Shown in pieces: positions 7,576-15,386 of a stretch of DNA of 26,501 bases. The notes beneath the pieces were generated by a model, which saw nothing but the letters and a program-made list of their open reading frames with translations, was not told the DNA's origin and ran no database searches. A program made the position numbers and the translations under genes. Each line of letters begins with the position of its first letter. Position 1 is the stretch's first letter. Source of the stretch: JANLQX01 sp031368095 (GTDB taxonomy: Bacteria; Actinomycetota; Acidimicrobiia; Acidimicrobiales; JANYDT01); NCBI GenBank assembly GCA_031368095.1, contig JANLQX010000439.1, positions 1 to 26,501 on the forward strand. The letters run 5' to 3'.

Positions 7576-7604
7576 GTTAGCGGTGTGGGAGTTAGCGGTG
7601 TGGG
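7576..7604. repeat. 15-bp tandem duplication at the end of the MDR gene
   Basis: GTTAGCGGTGTGGG occurs at 7576-7589 and again at 7591-7604, one base apart, giving a 15-bp period. Read on the minus strand, the copy at 7591-7604 contains the final CAC CGC TAA of the MDR oxidoreductase and the other repeats it just after the stop. It looks like a recent slippage duplication. Confidence 0.85.
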
Positions 7605-8725
7605 GCGATGAGGTACTTCTCGCCAGTTTGCATGCGCGCATATGATTGAGCGATCTCAACGGTCAGAGCATCGGCCAGGGAGATTTCGGCGCTGTAGTGG
7701 CTCGCGAACGTGGTTGTGATTTCGTTGGCGACGCGTTCGCGTAGAGCCATCGCGTCGGCGCCGATCTTTTGGAGGAACGGCGTAAGGAGCCAGCCACCAA
7801 CCGCCCAGGAGAAACCGAAGGAACGAGTGAGTTCCGTCGGACTGCGGTCCAGCCCGCCGTAGATATAGAGCTGCTTGAAGGTGGTGGAGCCGTAACGGCT
7901 GTATTCCTTGGCGGTGGCGTTGGCGGCAGCCTCCATGGCCGTAAGAATCTGCCCGCCGACCCGGCCGCCACCGATGGCGTCGAAGGCAATGGTGGCTCCC
8001 GTGGCGGTCACGGCGGCGATGAGGTCCGTCATGAACGTGGGTGCGCTGGAGTCCACGACGTACTTCGCTCCAATCGAATGGAGAAGGGCAACCTGCTCCG
8101 GTTTGCGAACAACGTTCACGAGACCGATGCCGTCGTCAATGCAAATCTTGTTGAGCATTTGGCCGAGGTTGGAGGCGGCGGCCGTATGCACGAGCGCGCT
8201 GTGGCCTTCGCGGCGCATGGTCTCCGTCATGCCGAGTGCGGTCAGGGGATTGACGAAGCACGACGCGGCCTCTGACGGAGTGACTCCATCAGGCATCGGC
8301 AGGCACACGGCCAAGGGAAGGGTCCGGAACTGGGAGTAGCTGGCGCCACCGGCAAATCCAACAGTGCGCCCGAGCAGGGCCTGCGCTGCGTCGGAGGACC
8401 CGGCGGCGATGACGACACCGGCGCCCTCGTTGCCGACCGCCATCGACTGATCGAGACGGGCGGTAAGCGCGCGGATCGCGTCCGGCCCGAGCGTCGCTTG
8501 CAGCAACGGCCCGGGTGCGGCCGTGAGGGTGGTGGCATCGGCGCCGGCGAGCAGGAGCCCGAGGTCAGACGGGTTGATCGGCGCCGCCTCGACGCGAACG
8601 ACGACCTCGTGATCGCCAGGGGCCGGCGTCTCGACCTCCGCCAACGAAAGTTCAAGGCGTCCGTCGGTGGTGACCAGGGACCGGATCTGGAGGCCGTTGG
8701 CGAGGGTGGTCGGTGATGTGCTCAT
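7592..8725 (-). CDS. MDR-superfamily quinone-oxidoreductase/enoyl-reductase-like NAD(P)H enzyme
   Basis: A 377-residue medium-chain dehydrogenase/reductase. The N-terminal GroES-like domain has VVVRVEAAPINPSDLGLLLAG (about 41-61) and NEGAGVV (99-105). The Rossmann domain begins at ALVHTAAASNLGQML (about 177-191), followed by LLHSIGAKYVVDSS and AFDAIGGG. The classical zinc ligands of alcohol dehydrogenase are not evident, so a zinc-independent reductase of quinones or enoyl thioesters is likelier. The ATG at 8725 has GGAG 8 nt upstream, so this is a leadered message. A TAGGGT hexamer at 8774-8779 could be its -10. It is divergent from the zinc ABC operon and convergent with surE. The substrate is unknown. 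Confidence 0.85.
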   Translation of the reverse strand: MSTSPTTLANGLQIRSLVTTDGRLELSLAEVETPAPGDHEVVVRVEAAPINPSDLGLLLAGADATTLTAAPGPLLQATLGPDAIRALTARLDQSMAVGNEGAGVVIAAGSSDAAQALLGRTVGFAGGASYSQFRTLPLAVCLPMPDGVTPSEAASCFVNPLTALGMTETMRREGHSALVHTAAASNLGQMLNKICIDDGIGLVNVVRKPEQVALLHSIGAKYVVDSSAPTFMTDLIAAVTATGATIAFDAIGGGRVGGQILTAMEAAANATAKEYSRYGSTTFKQLYIYGGLDRSPTELTRSFGFSWAVGGWLLTPFLQKIGADAMALRERVANEITTTFASHYSAEISLADALTVEIAQSYARMQTGEKYLIAPHR

Positions 8726-8773
8726 GAGCGCTCCAGGTGATCGGCCGGTGGCCCGGCGAGGGTCAAGCGTCGC

Positions 8774-8779
8774 ACCCTA
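8774..8779 (-). promoter_or_regulatory. putative -10 hexamer of the MDR gene
   Basis: TAGGGT on the minus strand lies 48 nt before ATG 8725. That leaves room for a 5' leader with the GGAG ribosome site next to the start. No clear -35 is visible. Confidence 0.3.
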
Positions 8780-8790
8780 CGGCGAATGCA

Positions 8791-8813
8791 TAACTTGAGC
8801 GATCAGTTACTGT
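8791..8813 (+). promoter_or_regulatory. putative operator and -10 of the metal ABC operon
   Basis: TAACTTGAGCGATCAGTTA (8791-8809) has inverted TAACT/AGTTA ends 9 nt apart, with imperfect symmetry inside. It overlaps TACTGT (8808-8813), a -10-like hexamer 6 nt before GTG 8820. A dyad over the -10 of a metal-uptake operon is where a Zur/DtxR-type repressor would act. It does not obviously match a Zur consensus that I know. Confidence 0.35.
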
Positions 8814-8819
8814 TTTTCG

Positions 8820-9917
8820 GTGGTAAAAAGCATGAAAAATCTTGTCCGGATCTTGTTTCCGGGACTGATCTGTTTCGCCGGGCTGACGGCGTGCAGTAGT
8901 GACAAAACCGCTGACACGAGCGTTGCCGTGGCGTCGAATGCGGCGAGTGAGGCGCCGACCGACAGCGCCACGAGTGGCTGTGATCTCGGCACGCCGGTGA
9001 GTGGTCGACCACTCGTGGTGGCCACGACCGTGGCGCCCATTACCAGCATCATTGCCAACATCGCCGCTGGTACCCCGACCACGGTCACCGGCCTGGTCCC
9101 TGAAGGAACCAACTCCCACACCTTCGAGCCGGCACCGTCGGCCGCCAAGGTCGTCTCGGTGGCCGACGTCGTATTCATCAACGGGCTGAAGCTGGAGGAG
9201 CCCACCAAAGATCTTGCCGCCGCAAACGCCAAGGCCGGTTCGCAGATCTGTGAACTCGGCACGGCGATTCTTCCGGAGTCGGAATGGATCTACGACTTCT
9301 CGTTCCCCAAGGAGGGTGGAAAGCCGAACCCGCATCTCTGGACGAACCCTCCGATGGCGAAGGACTATGCGCGCATAGCAAAAGAGGTTCTTGTTCGCCG
9401 CGACCCGGCCAATGCGGCCAAGTACGAGACGAACTACACCGCCTTTGCTGCCAAGGTGCAGGCCCTCGACGACGCAATGGTCAAGGCCACCGCCTCCCTG
9501 GCCCCGGAGAGTCGTCAGTTGCTCACGTATCACGACGCCTACGCCTACTTCGCCGTCCACTACGGCTGGAAGGTGGTTGGTGCCATTCAACCCTCATCGT
9601 TCAATGAGCCGACCGCCAAGGAAGTTGCTGGTTTGATCAAGCAGATCAAGGAGCAAAAGGTCCCCGCCATCTTCGGATCGGAAGTGTTTCCCTCTCCGGT
9701 ACTCGCGCAAATCGGGAAGGAGTCGGGAGCCCGGTATGTCGATGTCCTCCGCGACGACGATCTCATCGGCGCCCCTGGCGATGGCGAGCATTCCTTCCTC
9801 GGCCTGATGCGCTTCGACTACGCCACGATGATCGAGGCTCTCGGTGGCGACCCCAGCGGCCTCCAGGCCCTCGACACGTCAGACGTCGGAAAAGACACGG
9901 CGGTGTATCCCCAGTGA
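8820..9917 (+). CDS. zinc/manganese-type ABC transporter substrate-binding lipoprotein (ZnuA/TroA family)
   Basis: A 365-residue cluster A-I solute-binding protein. An N-terminal lipoprotein signal ends in GLTAC with lipid-anchor Cys25, followed by a Ser/Ala-rich linker. The mature domain begins PLVVATTVAPITSIIANIAAG. Likely metal ligands are His100 (NSHTFEP), His172 (NPHLWTNP), His238 (TYHDAYAYF) and an acidic residue in DDDLIGA at 312-314. The third ligand is His, as in zinc proteins, where manganese proteins have Glu, so zinc is favoured. No His-rich loop is seen. The start is either GTG 8820, 6 nt after a TACTGT hexamer (leaderless), or ATG 8832. The stop overlaps the ATPase start by 4 nt. 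Confidence 0.92.
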   Translation: MVKSMKNLVRILFPGLICFAGLTACSSDKTADTSVAVASNAASEAPTDSATSGCDLGTPVSGRPLVVATTVAPITSIIANIAAGTPTTVTGLVPEGTNSHTFEPAPSAAKVVSVADVVFINGLKLEEPTKDLAAANAKAGSQICELGTAILPESEWIYDFSFPKEGGKPNPHLWTNPPMAKDYARIAKEVLVRRDPANAAKYETNYTAFAAKVQALDDAMVKATASLAPESRQLLTYHDAYAYFAVHYGWKVVGAIQPSSFNEPTAKEVAGLIKQIKEQKVPAIFGSEVFPSPVLAQIGKESGARYVDVLRDDDLIGAPGDGEHSFLGLMRFDYATMIEALGGDPSGLQALDTSDVGKDTAVYPQ

Positions 9918-10699
9918 TCCTCGTGGAGGCGGGAACGCCGATGCTGGAAATGAGTCACCTGAGCTGCTCCTACGGCGGGCCGGTCGTCGTCGACCACGTG
10001 GACCTGCGGGTCCAAAGCGGTGAACTCGTCGGGTTCGTCGGACCATCCGGCTCGGGAAAGACCACGCTGCTTCGTGCCATCCTCGGCACCGTCGTTCCGA
10101 TTCACGGCTCGATCACGAAGCCCGCTGGAATTTCCGTTGCCTATGTTCCCCAAGTGGAAACGGTCGATTGGAACTTCCCGGTGACGGTGTCGGAAGTGAT
10201 CGTCATGACGATTCGCCGAAGGTCGTGGTGGCCCATTACTTCCAAAGCGGAAAAGGCGGAAGTAAACATGCTGCTCGAGCGGCTCGGTCTTGGCGGCCTT
10301 GGGGAGCGCCATATCCGTGAGCTCAGTGGCGGGCAGCAGCAGCGCGTGTTCCTGGCCCGGGCCCTGGCTCGTCAACCTGACCTCCTGGTCCTCGACGAAC
10401 CGACATCGGGAGTCGACGTGCGGACCCGCCACGAGATTTTGCACCTGCTTACCGATCTCAACGCCGATGGTCTCACCATTGTGCTCACCACCCACGATCT
10501 CAACGGGCTGGCCGCGCACCTGCCTCGCATTGTGTGCTTCAACAAGACCGTCATCGCCGATGGTGCGCCAATCGACGTGCTTCGCCCGGCGGTACTGGAA
10601 AAGACCTACGGTGCGCCGCTCGAGGTCTTGATCCACGGCGGCATGCCAGTCGTACTGGACCATGCCCCGTTCCTTCGGGTCGTGTCGGAACCGGCATGA
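9914..10699 (+). CDS. metal ABC transporter ATP-binding protein (ZnuC-like)
   Basis: A 261-residue ABC ATPase that energises the metal importer. Walker A is GPSGSGKT at 43-50, the Q-loop is VPQVETVDW, the signature is LSGGQQQR from 137, Walker B is LLVLDEP at about 157-163, and the switch His is in TTHD near 194. The Q-loop form and the following VSEVIVM match the zinc/manganese (cluster A-I) subfamily. GTG 9914 overlaps the lipoprotein stop (GTGA). Alternative ATGs are 9941, with GGAGG upstream at 9925-9929, and 9950. Family similarity begins near MLEMSHLSCSYGG, so 9941 may be the true start. The 3' end overlaps the permease by 4 nt. Confidence 0.93.
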   Translation: MILVEAGTPMLEMSHLSCSYGGPVVVDHVDLRVQSGELVGFVGPSGSGKTTLLRAILGTVVPIHGSITKPAGISVAYVPQVETVDWNFPVTVSEVIVMTIRRRSWWPITSKAEKAEVNMLLERLGLGGLGERHIRELSGGQQQRVFLARALARQPDLLVLDEPTSGVDVRTRHEILHLLTDLNADGLTIVLTTHDLNGLAAHLPRIVCFNKTVIADGAPIDVLRPAVLEKTYGAPLEVLIHGGMPVVLDHAPFLRVVSEPA

Positions 10700-11559
10700 G
10701 CATGGTCGCTCTGGTCGGCGTCGTTGACCTTCTCGAGCCTCTGTCGTTCGGCTTCTTCCGCCGTGGTCTCACCGTGGCCGTGTTGGCCGGCGCGTTGTGC
10801 GGGCTGATCGGCGTCTACGTGGTGCTTCGGTCGCTCAGCTACATCGGCCACGGACTTTCGCACGCCGTCTTTGGCGGAGCGGCGGCGGCGGCCGTCATGA
10901 ACGTCAACTACTTCCTCGGTGCTGGCACTTGGGGGGTTGCGTCCGGCCTGCTGATCGGTCGGGTCACCCGACGCAAATTGCTGTCGGCCGACGCAGCCAT
11001 CGGCATCGTCACCACCGCGTCGTTCGCCGCCGGAATTGTGCTGTTCAACAAGTTCGGTCAGGCTCGACGAAGTATCGACGCGGTGCTCTTCGGCGACATC
11101 CTTGGGGTCGTTGCCACCGATGTGTACGCCGTGGTCGGGGTCGCACTTCTTGTTCTCGCAGTGGTGATCGGCGCCTATCGCCCGCTTCTCTATGCCACGT
11201 TCGACTCCGAGGTAGCTCGAGTTACGGGCGGCCATCCCGATCTCCTCGACGCCGTCTTGATGGTCATGCTTTCGCTCACCGTGCTCGTCACCATGCGGGT
11301 GATTGGGGTGCTACTCATCTCGGCATTGCTGGTTCTCCCGGCGTCGATCGCCCGCATGCTCACCGATTCGTTCTCAAGAATGCTGACCCTGTCGCCGGTG
11401 ATCGGCGCCATCACGTCGTTCGTGGGAATGAACCTCAGCTACCACGTGAACACGTCGCCCGGGGCCACCGTCATCCTCATTAACGCGGCAGTGTTCCTGG
11501 TGGTGTTTCTCGCCACCGGGCGAGCCGGTCGTCGCCGTGTGGCGCATGTGCATGTTTGA
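10696..11559 (+). CDS. metal ABC transporter permease (ABC-3/ZnuB family)
   Basis: A 287-residue polytopic membrane protein with about eight hydrophobic helices. ABC-3 family markers include the early FFRRGLTVAVLAGALCGLIGVYVVLR, LSYIGHGLSHAVFGG, and the late VTMRVIGVLLISALLVLPASIARML. It forms the zinc/manganese channel with the ATPase and lipoprotein encoded just upstream. ATG 10696 overlaps the ATPase stop (ATGA); a longer upstream frame only repeats out-of-frame ATPase sequence. The C-terminus ends in a short basic stretch and HVHV, which might bind metal, though this is speculative. It converges on the S51-like gene with 26 nt between stops. Confidence 0.93.
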   Translation: MSMVALVGVVDLLEPLSFGFFRRGLTVAVLAGALCGLIGVYVVLRSLSYIGHGLSHAVFGGAAAAAVMNVNYFLGAGTWGVASGLLIGRVTRRKLLSADAAIGIVTTASFAAGIVLFNKFGQARRSIDAVLFGDILGVVATDVYAVVGVALLVLAVVIGAYRPLLYATFDSEVARVTGGHPDLLDAVLMVMLSLTVLVTMRVIGVLLISALLVLPASIARMLTDSFSRMLTLSPVIGAITSFVGMNLSYHVNTSPGATVILINAAVFLVVFLATGRAGRRRVAHVHV

Positions 11560-11585
11560 TACGTACGCTTAGGGCTGCGCCTCTT

Positions 11586-12851
11586 TCACAGGAGGAGCCA
11601 TTCGGGGCCCGCTGCGGTATCGCGAACCTCCACGCCTGATTCGGAAAGACGATCACGAATCAAGTCCGACAGGTCGTAGCGCTTGTCCTTGCGTACCTCG
11701 CCGCGTAACGCCAACAGCGTCTCGATGAAGGGTGCCACTCGAGTGCGCGGATCGGCCAGGCCCTGCGTTGCTGCTTCGCCGAGTCGACCGATCATGGAAC
11801 GGAGCATGGCGCGCGCTTCGTCTGCTTCGCGTGACTGCAGGGTGTCCGCCGACCAGGCATGAATGGTGGCCTCAAGCTCAAGGGTGGCGCGGACCGCGGC
11901 GTCGGAGTCGCCGGCCAGTAGCGCCGCCGAGAAACGTTCACCAAGCGCGGTGGTCGTGGCGCCGAGCGAGTCGGCGTCGCTGGTTTTGGGGTCGGCGACG
12001 GGCTCGGTTGCTACTGCGGTGGCAGCCGTGACCGCAGTGGCTTGGGTCGGCCGGCCCGGGTAGCGGAGCACGTCGATGGGAAGCGTCGTTCCGGCGCCAT
12101 GGGTTGTGGTGACGCCCTGCACCCGGACGCTGAGGACGCCGCGACCGACCACCGTGGCCGTGTCAGCGTCGAGGTCGAGAATCACCGCGGTGTGTTCGTC
12201 GATGCCGATCACGTGATGATCCGGCGGCAGTTCTGCCTCCAACATTCGTAGACGCCGCTCGCCGAGATAGCAGAAGCGGGTGTCGTGATGACCGCCTTCG
12301 GCGTTGTCGTAGTGCGGGATAAGTGCGGCGTGGATGCCGATCTCACCGAGCACATCGAGCCCGTCGAGCCATCGTGGCTCCTCGCCCGCTTTGTAGATCT
12401 CATAGACCGGGACCGTGACGCGTCCCAGCGTGAGCGCGGCGGCCGACGCAAAGGTCACGGCACCGCCGGTGCGGAGTTTGTCGACGAGCACCGACGACAG
12501 CGGTGAACCCGTCCATTGACGGAGCGCGTACGTCGGCGAGCCGGGACCGGCAAAGACATATGTGGACGTACGAAGCAGATTGAAGCCGCGTTCCATGGCG
12601 ACAGGATCGGCTCCTTGAATGCGGGTCAGGCCGGCCACGGCGAGGTCGGTCACGATGGACTCGGCGAAGTACTGAACCGCCTTCTGCGCTAGCTCGGGTG
12701 CGTTCTCCTGGAATCCGTAGGGGGTGTCGAGCAACGCTGCGCAAGCGGCAGACCCGAGACGTCCGATGACGTCTCGATGGACCTTCACCATGGTGGGGGC
12801 GGTTTCACCGGACCCCATGAGCGTCAAAATTCGGGGAAGGGGGGCGGTCAT
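11586..12851 (-). CDS. peptidase S51/cyanophycinase-like protein with CysRS-type C-terminal domain
   Basis: A 421-residue two-part protein. Residues 1 to about 265 resemble the S51 (class I glutamine-amidotransferase-like) fold: LTLMGSGETAPTM near the start, AGPGSPTYALRQW at 101-113, and a nucleophile-elbow-like VTFASAAALTLG with Ser136. IPHYDNAEGGHHDTRF (His180) and IGIDEHTAV follow. An Ala/Thr/Val-rich linker (about 268-303) then leads to a helical tail. Its last 50 residues, VAPFIETLLALRGEVRKDKRYD, SDLIRDRLSESGVEVRDT and AGPEW, closely resemble the C-terminus of cysteinyl-tRNA synthetases. ATG 12851 overlaps the stop of the upstream hydrolase gene by 4 nt; a longer frame to 12959 runs inside that gene. 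The substrate is unknown, and it is not a CysRS because no catalytic domain is present. Confidence 0.8.
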   Translation of the reverse strand: MTAPLPRILTLMGSGETAPTMVKVHRDVIGRLGSAACAALLDTPYGFQENAPELAQKAVQYFAESIVTDLAVAGLTRIQGADPVAMERGFNLLRTSTYVFAGPGSPTYALRQWTGSPLSSVLVDKLRTGGAVTFASAAALTLGRVTVPVYEIYKAGEEPRWLDGLDVLGEIGIHAALIPHYDNAEGGHHDTRFCYLGERRLRMLEAELPPDHHVIGIDEHTAVILDLDADTATVVGRGVLSVRVQGVTTTHGAGTTLPIDVLRYPGRPTQATAVTAATAVATEPVADPKTSDADSLGATTTALGERFSAALLAGDSDAAVRATLELEATIHAWSADTLQSREADEARAMLRSMIGRLGEAATQGLADPRTRVAPFIETLLALRGEVRKDKRYDLSDLIRDRLSESGVEVRDTAAGPEWLLL

Positions 12852-13702
12852 GACGAGGTCCTTGCGGTGTGTGGTGATCGGTGGTGCGCGGCGATGAGCG
12901 ACTCCGCGGTTCGTTCCGGGTGCTGAGCGTGAAGGTCGTGGTCGGCTCCGACGAACCACTCGACGCTCACCGCGGTCGGCGACGCGTCAATACACACGGC
13001 GGCGCCGGCGGCCTTGTCTCTCGTCCAGTCGGCTCCCGAATCGGCCATGAGGAGGGTGGCCGGAACGTGGAGGCGGGCGAAACAGGCCACGGGGTCGTGT
13101 TCCCACAGCGCTCGAAGCACGGCGAGGTGGCGATCCCGGGTGAGCCACGGCGCCAGGGTGGCGTCGGACCGAACCTCGAAGTTCGCCATCGAACCTTCGA
13201 TGCCGCTGGTCGGCCAATCGGGATGAGCCGAAGTCATCCACGATCGCATGCGCGATTCCGGCGTGCCGACCAGGTTGGGCGGCGCGAGCTTTTCGGCACA
13301 TTCGTCCCACTCCGGAAAACGATCGGCGAGGCGAATCACGCCGCCGTCGACGGCGACGACGGCACGGACCGCGTCGGGCGCGTTCGCCGCGAGATCGACG
13401 GCCACGTTTCCGCCCCACGACTGGCCCACGAGGACCGGCCGGTTTTCTCCTGTCAGTCCCTCGTCGACGAGCAGGTCGAGGAGATCTTTGGTTACGACAT
13501 CGAACCCGTAGCCGTCGTCGACCTCGGGCTTGGGGGACTGACCGTGGCCGCGGAGATCGACGCTGATCGAGCCGTACCCGCGTTCTAGCAAGGCGGCGGC
13601 GGCACCGTCCCACATGCGGGCGTTCGATGCGAGGCCATGCACGAGAACGAACTCGGGGCTCCCGCCCGGCCCATTGCGACGTGTGCGAGCCAGAGAAACC
13701 AC
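12848..13702 (-). CDS. alpha/beta-hydrolase fold protein
   Basis: A 284-residue alpha/beta hydrolase. The oxyanion region is FVLVHGLASNARMW (about 18-31), followed by SISVDLRGHGQS. The nucleophile elbow is GQSWGG with Ser95, and the likely catalytic His is His255 or His258 in VGADHDLHAQHP. This resembles haloalkane-dehalogenase/esterase-like and menaquinone-pathway-like hydrolases of similar length; the substrate cannot be assigned. GTG 13702 is the likely start: it has no Shine-Dalgarno, but TAGCCT lies exactly 7 nt upstream. Its stop overlaps the start of the S51-like gene (ATGA), so the two proteins are probably made together and may act on a common substrate. Confidence 0.86.
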   Translation of the reverse strand: MVSLARTRRNGPGGSPEFVLVHGLASNARMWDGAAAALLERGYGSISVDLRGHGQSPKPEVDDGYGFDVVTKDLLDLLVDEGLTGENRPVLVGQSWGGNVAVDLAANAPDAVRAVVAVDGGVIRLADRFPEWDECAEKLAPPNLVGTPESRMRSWMTSAHPDWPTSGIEGSMANFEVRSDATLAPWLTRDRHLAVLRALWEHDPVACFARLHVPATLLMADSGADWTRDKAAGAAVCIDASPTAVSVEWFVGADHDLHAQHPERTAESLIAAHHRSPHTARTSS

Positions 13703-13709
13703 AGCGGCC

Positions 13710-13715
13710 AGGCTA
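13710..13715 (-). promoter_or_regulatory. putative leaderless -10 of the hydrolase/S51 operon
   Basis: TAGCCT on the minus strand is 7 nt from GTG 13702. No Shine-Dalgarno and no clear -35 are visible. The remaining gap, 13716-13835, shows no convincing terminator for the MFS gene that ends at 13836. Confidence 0.42.
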
Positions 13716-13835
13716 GGCCGACCCCATCACAACGAAAGTCCCACCGGACCGGACCGATTTTGCGGCGGTTTACCTCGGTGCGACGCTTCGGGGTAACGCA
13801 GTCACGTCTATGGGGGCAACCTCTCTCGCGTTCGG

Positions 13836-15386
13836 TTACTCGGCCAGGCGGGCTTCCAGGCCGGTGGTGGTGCGGAGGGGTTGGTCCTGGATCTTGAAGG
13901 TGAGGAACCAGCCGACGACAACGACCAGCGCGCTTATCATTACGGCTCGGCCGGAGGCGGAGGCGATGGCGTTGGTGATTGCCGTACGGGTTCCGGTAGG
14001 GAGCGACTTGATCTGACTCGGCTTGCGAATGAGGCCGAAGAGACTGCCGCCACCCTTGCCGGATTCAAGGCGCGACTTGACATGGTGGTTGAAGTACACG
14101 GAGAGACACGCAATAGCGATGGCCGCACCGGCGCTGCGCATGAAGTTTTGCACCGCGCTCGACACCCCGAGGTCGTGCGGGTCGGCGGAGTTCTGAGCCA
14201 CGATCGACATCGTCGGCATCGCCAGACCGGTTCCGAGACCGGTCACCAGGAGAATGAAAGCGATGATCGCATAGGGAGTGGTTGCCGTCAGCGCGACGGC
14301 GGAGAGTCCACCAACCGCCGAGAGCGCAAAGCCGACTCGAGGCAGGAACCGGTAACGACCGAGCCTGGAGATGAGCCGACCGCTGAACGTCGATCCGGCG
14401 ACCATGCCGAGCATCATCGGGACGCCGGCCAAGCCAGCCCGGGTGGGGGACATGAATCGAACGGATTGGAAGTAGAGGCCGAGGAACAACCCCGTGGAGT
14501 ACATCGCCGGTCCGATCAGGAAACCGAGCGTGTACGACGTTCGGAGGTGCGGATTGCGGAAGAGTCGAAGGGGAAGAATCGGCTCTGGAGCTCGCCGCTC
14601 TTGGCGCAGGAACAGGACAAAACTACTCGCCGAGAGGCTGAAGCCGCCGACAATGGCCGCGCTGGTCCAGCCGCGTTCGCCACCCTGTTCGAGGGCCAGC
14701 ATGAACGAGGCAACGCACGTTGTTAGCAATACAGCGCCGAGCACGTCGACCACGGGTCGTCGGCTGGGCGGGGGCACTCGAAGGACACGGGCGAGAAGGG
14801 TGAAGGCCACCAGGCCGAGCGGAAGGTTCACGAAGAAGATCCAGCGCCAGCTCACGTTGTCGACGATGACGCCACCGACGAGGGGGCCGAGGATGGCGGC
14901 GATTCCCCACATCGATGAAAAGAGCCCGAAGTATTTGCCTCGCTGGCGGGGCGGAACGATGTCACCGACGGTGGCGAACGTGAGTCCCCAGATGCCACCT
15001 CCACCGACCCCTTGCAGCGCTCGGGCGGCGATGAGCTGGGGCATTGATTGAGCCGCACCGCACAGGAGTGACGCAAAGAGAAACAGGGCGATGGTGAAGA
15101 GCAGCAATCGCCGTCGACCGAAGAGATCGCTCAGCTTGCCCAACAGCAGCGTGGCGATCGTCGAAGTGACCGCATACGACGTTGATACCCAGGCGTAGAG
15201 ACCAAAGGCGTTGAATTGCCCGGCGATCGTTGGCATAGCCGTTCCGACGATGGTGTTGTCGAGAGCGGAAAGTAGGAGCGCAACCATAAGTGCACCTATG
15301 ACAAGTCGAGTCGAGGCTGGCGCTCGGTCGGGCTTTGCTTCCGCGTCGACGCGCGACGCTTTGGACTTCGGTTCGGCGGCGTTCAC
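13836..15386 (-). CDS. DHA2-family (14-TM, EmrB/QacA-type) MFS exporter
   Basis: A 516-residue proton-driven drug/metabolite exporter. The DHA2 motif LDNTIVGTAMPTI is at about 42-54 and MFS motif A, GKLSDLFGRRR, at 83-93. RALQGVGGGGIWGL and GPLVGGVIVDNVSWRWIFFVNLP follow as in EmrB/QacA proteins, and about 14 hydrophobic segments can be counted. GTG 15386 overlaps the TetR stop by 4 nt (GTGA), with GAGAAGG about 6 nt upstream, so it is translated as the last gene of the ACAD-kinase-TetR operon. Regulation by that TetR is likely. The exported compound is unknown and might be a toxic acid or intermediate from the same pathway. Confidence 0.93.
   Translation of the reverse strand: MNAAEPKSKASRVDAEAKPDRAPASTRLVIGALMVALLLSALDNTIVGTAMPTIAGQFNAFGLYAWVSTSYAVTSTIATLLLGKLSDLFGRRRLLLFTIALFLFASLLCGAAQSMPQLIAARALQGVGGGGIWGLTFATVGDIVPPRQRGKYFGLFSSMWGIAAILGPLVGGVIVDNVSWRWIFFVNLPLGLVAFTLLARVLRVPPPSRRPVVDVLGAVLLTTCVASFMLALEQGGERGWTSAAIVGGFSLSASSFVLFLRQERRAPEPILPLRLFRNPHLRTSYTLGFLIGPAMYSTGLFLGLYFQSVRFMSPTRAGLAGVPMMLGMVAGSTFSGRLISRLGRYRFLPRVGFALSAVGGLSAVALTATTPYAIIAFILLVTGLGTGLAMPTMSIVAQNSADPHDLGVSSAVQNFMRSAGAAIAIACLSVYFNHHVKSRLESGKGGGSLFGLIRKPSQIKSLPTGTRTAITNAIASASGRAVMISALVVVVGWFLTFKIQDQPLRTTTGLEARLAE

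Noticed and set aside
11586..12851. Cysteinyl-tRNA synthetase
   Set aside because: Only the C-terminal tail resembles CysRS; the HIGH/KMSKS catalytic domain is absent.
13881..14726. 281-codon + strand frame
   Set aside because: It is antisense to the DHA2 exporter and highly biased in Glu/Arg/Gly, with no start signals.
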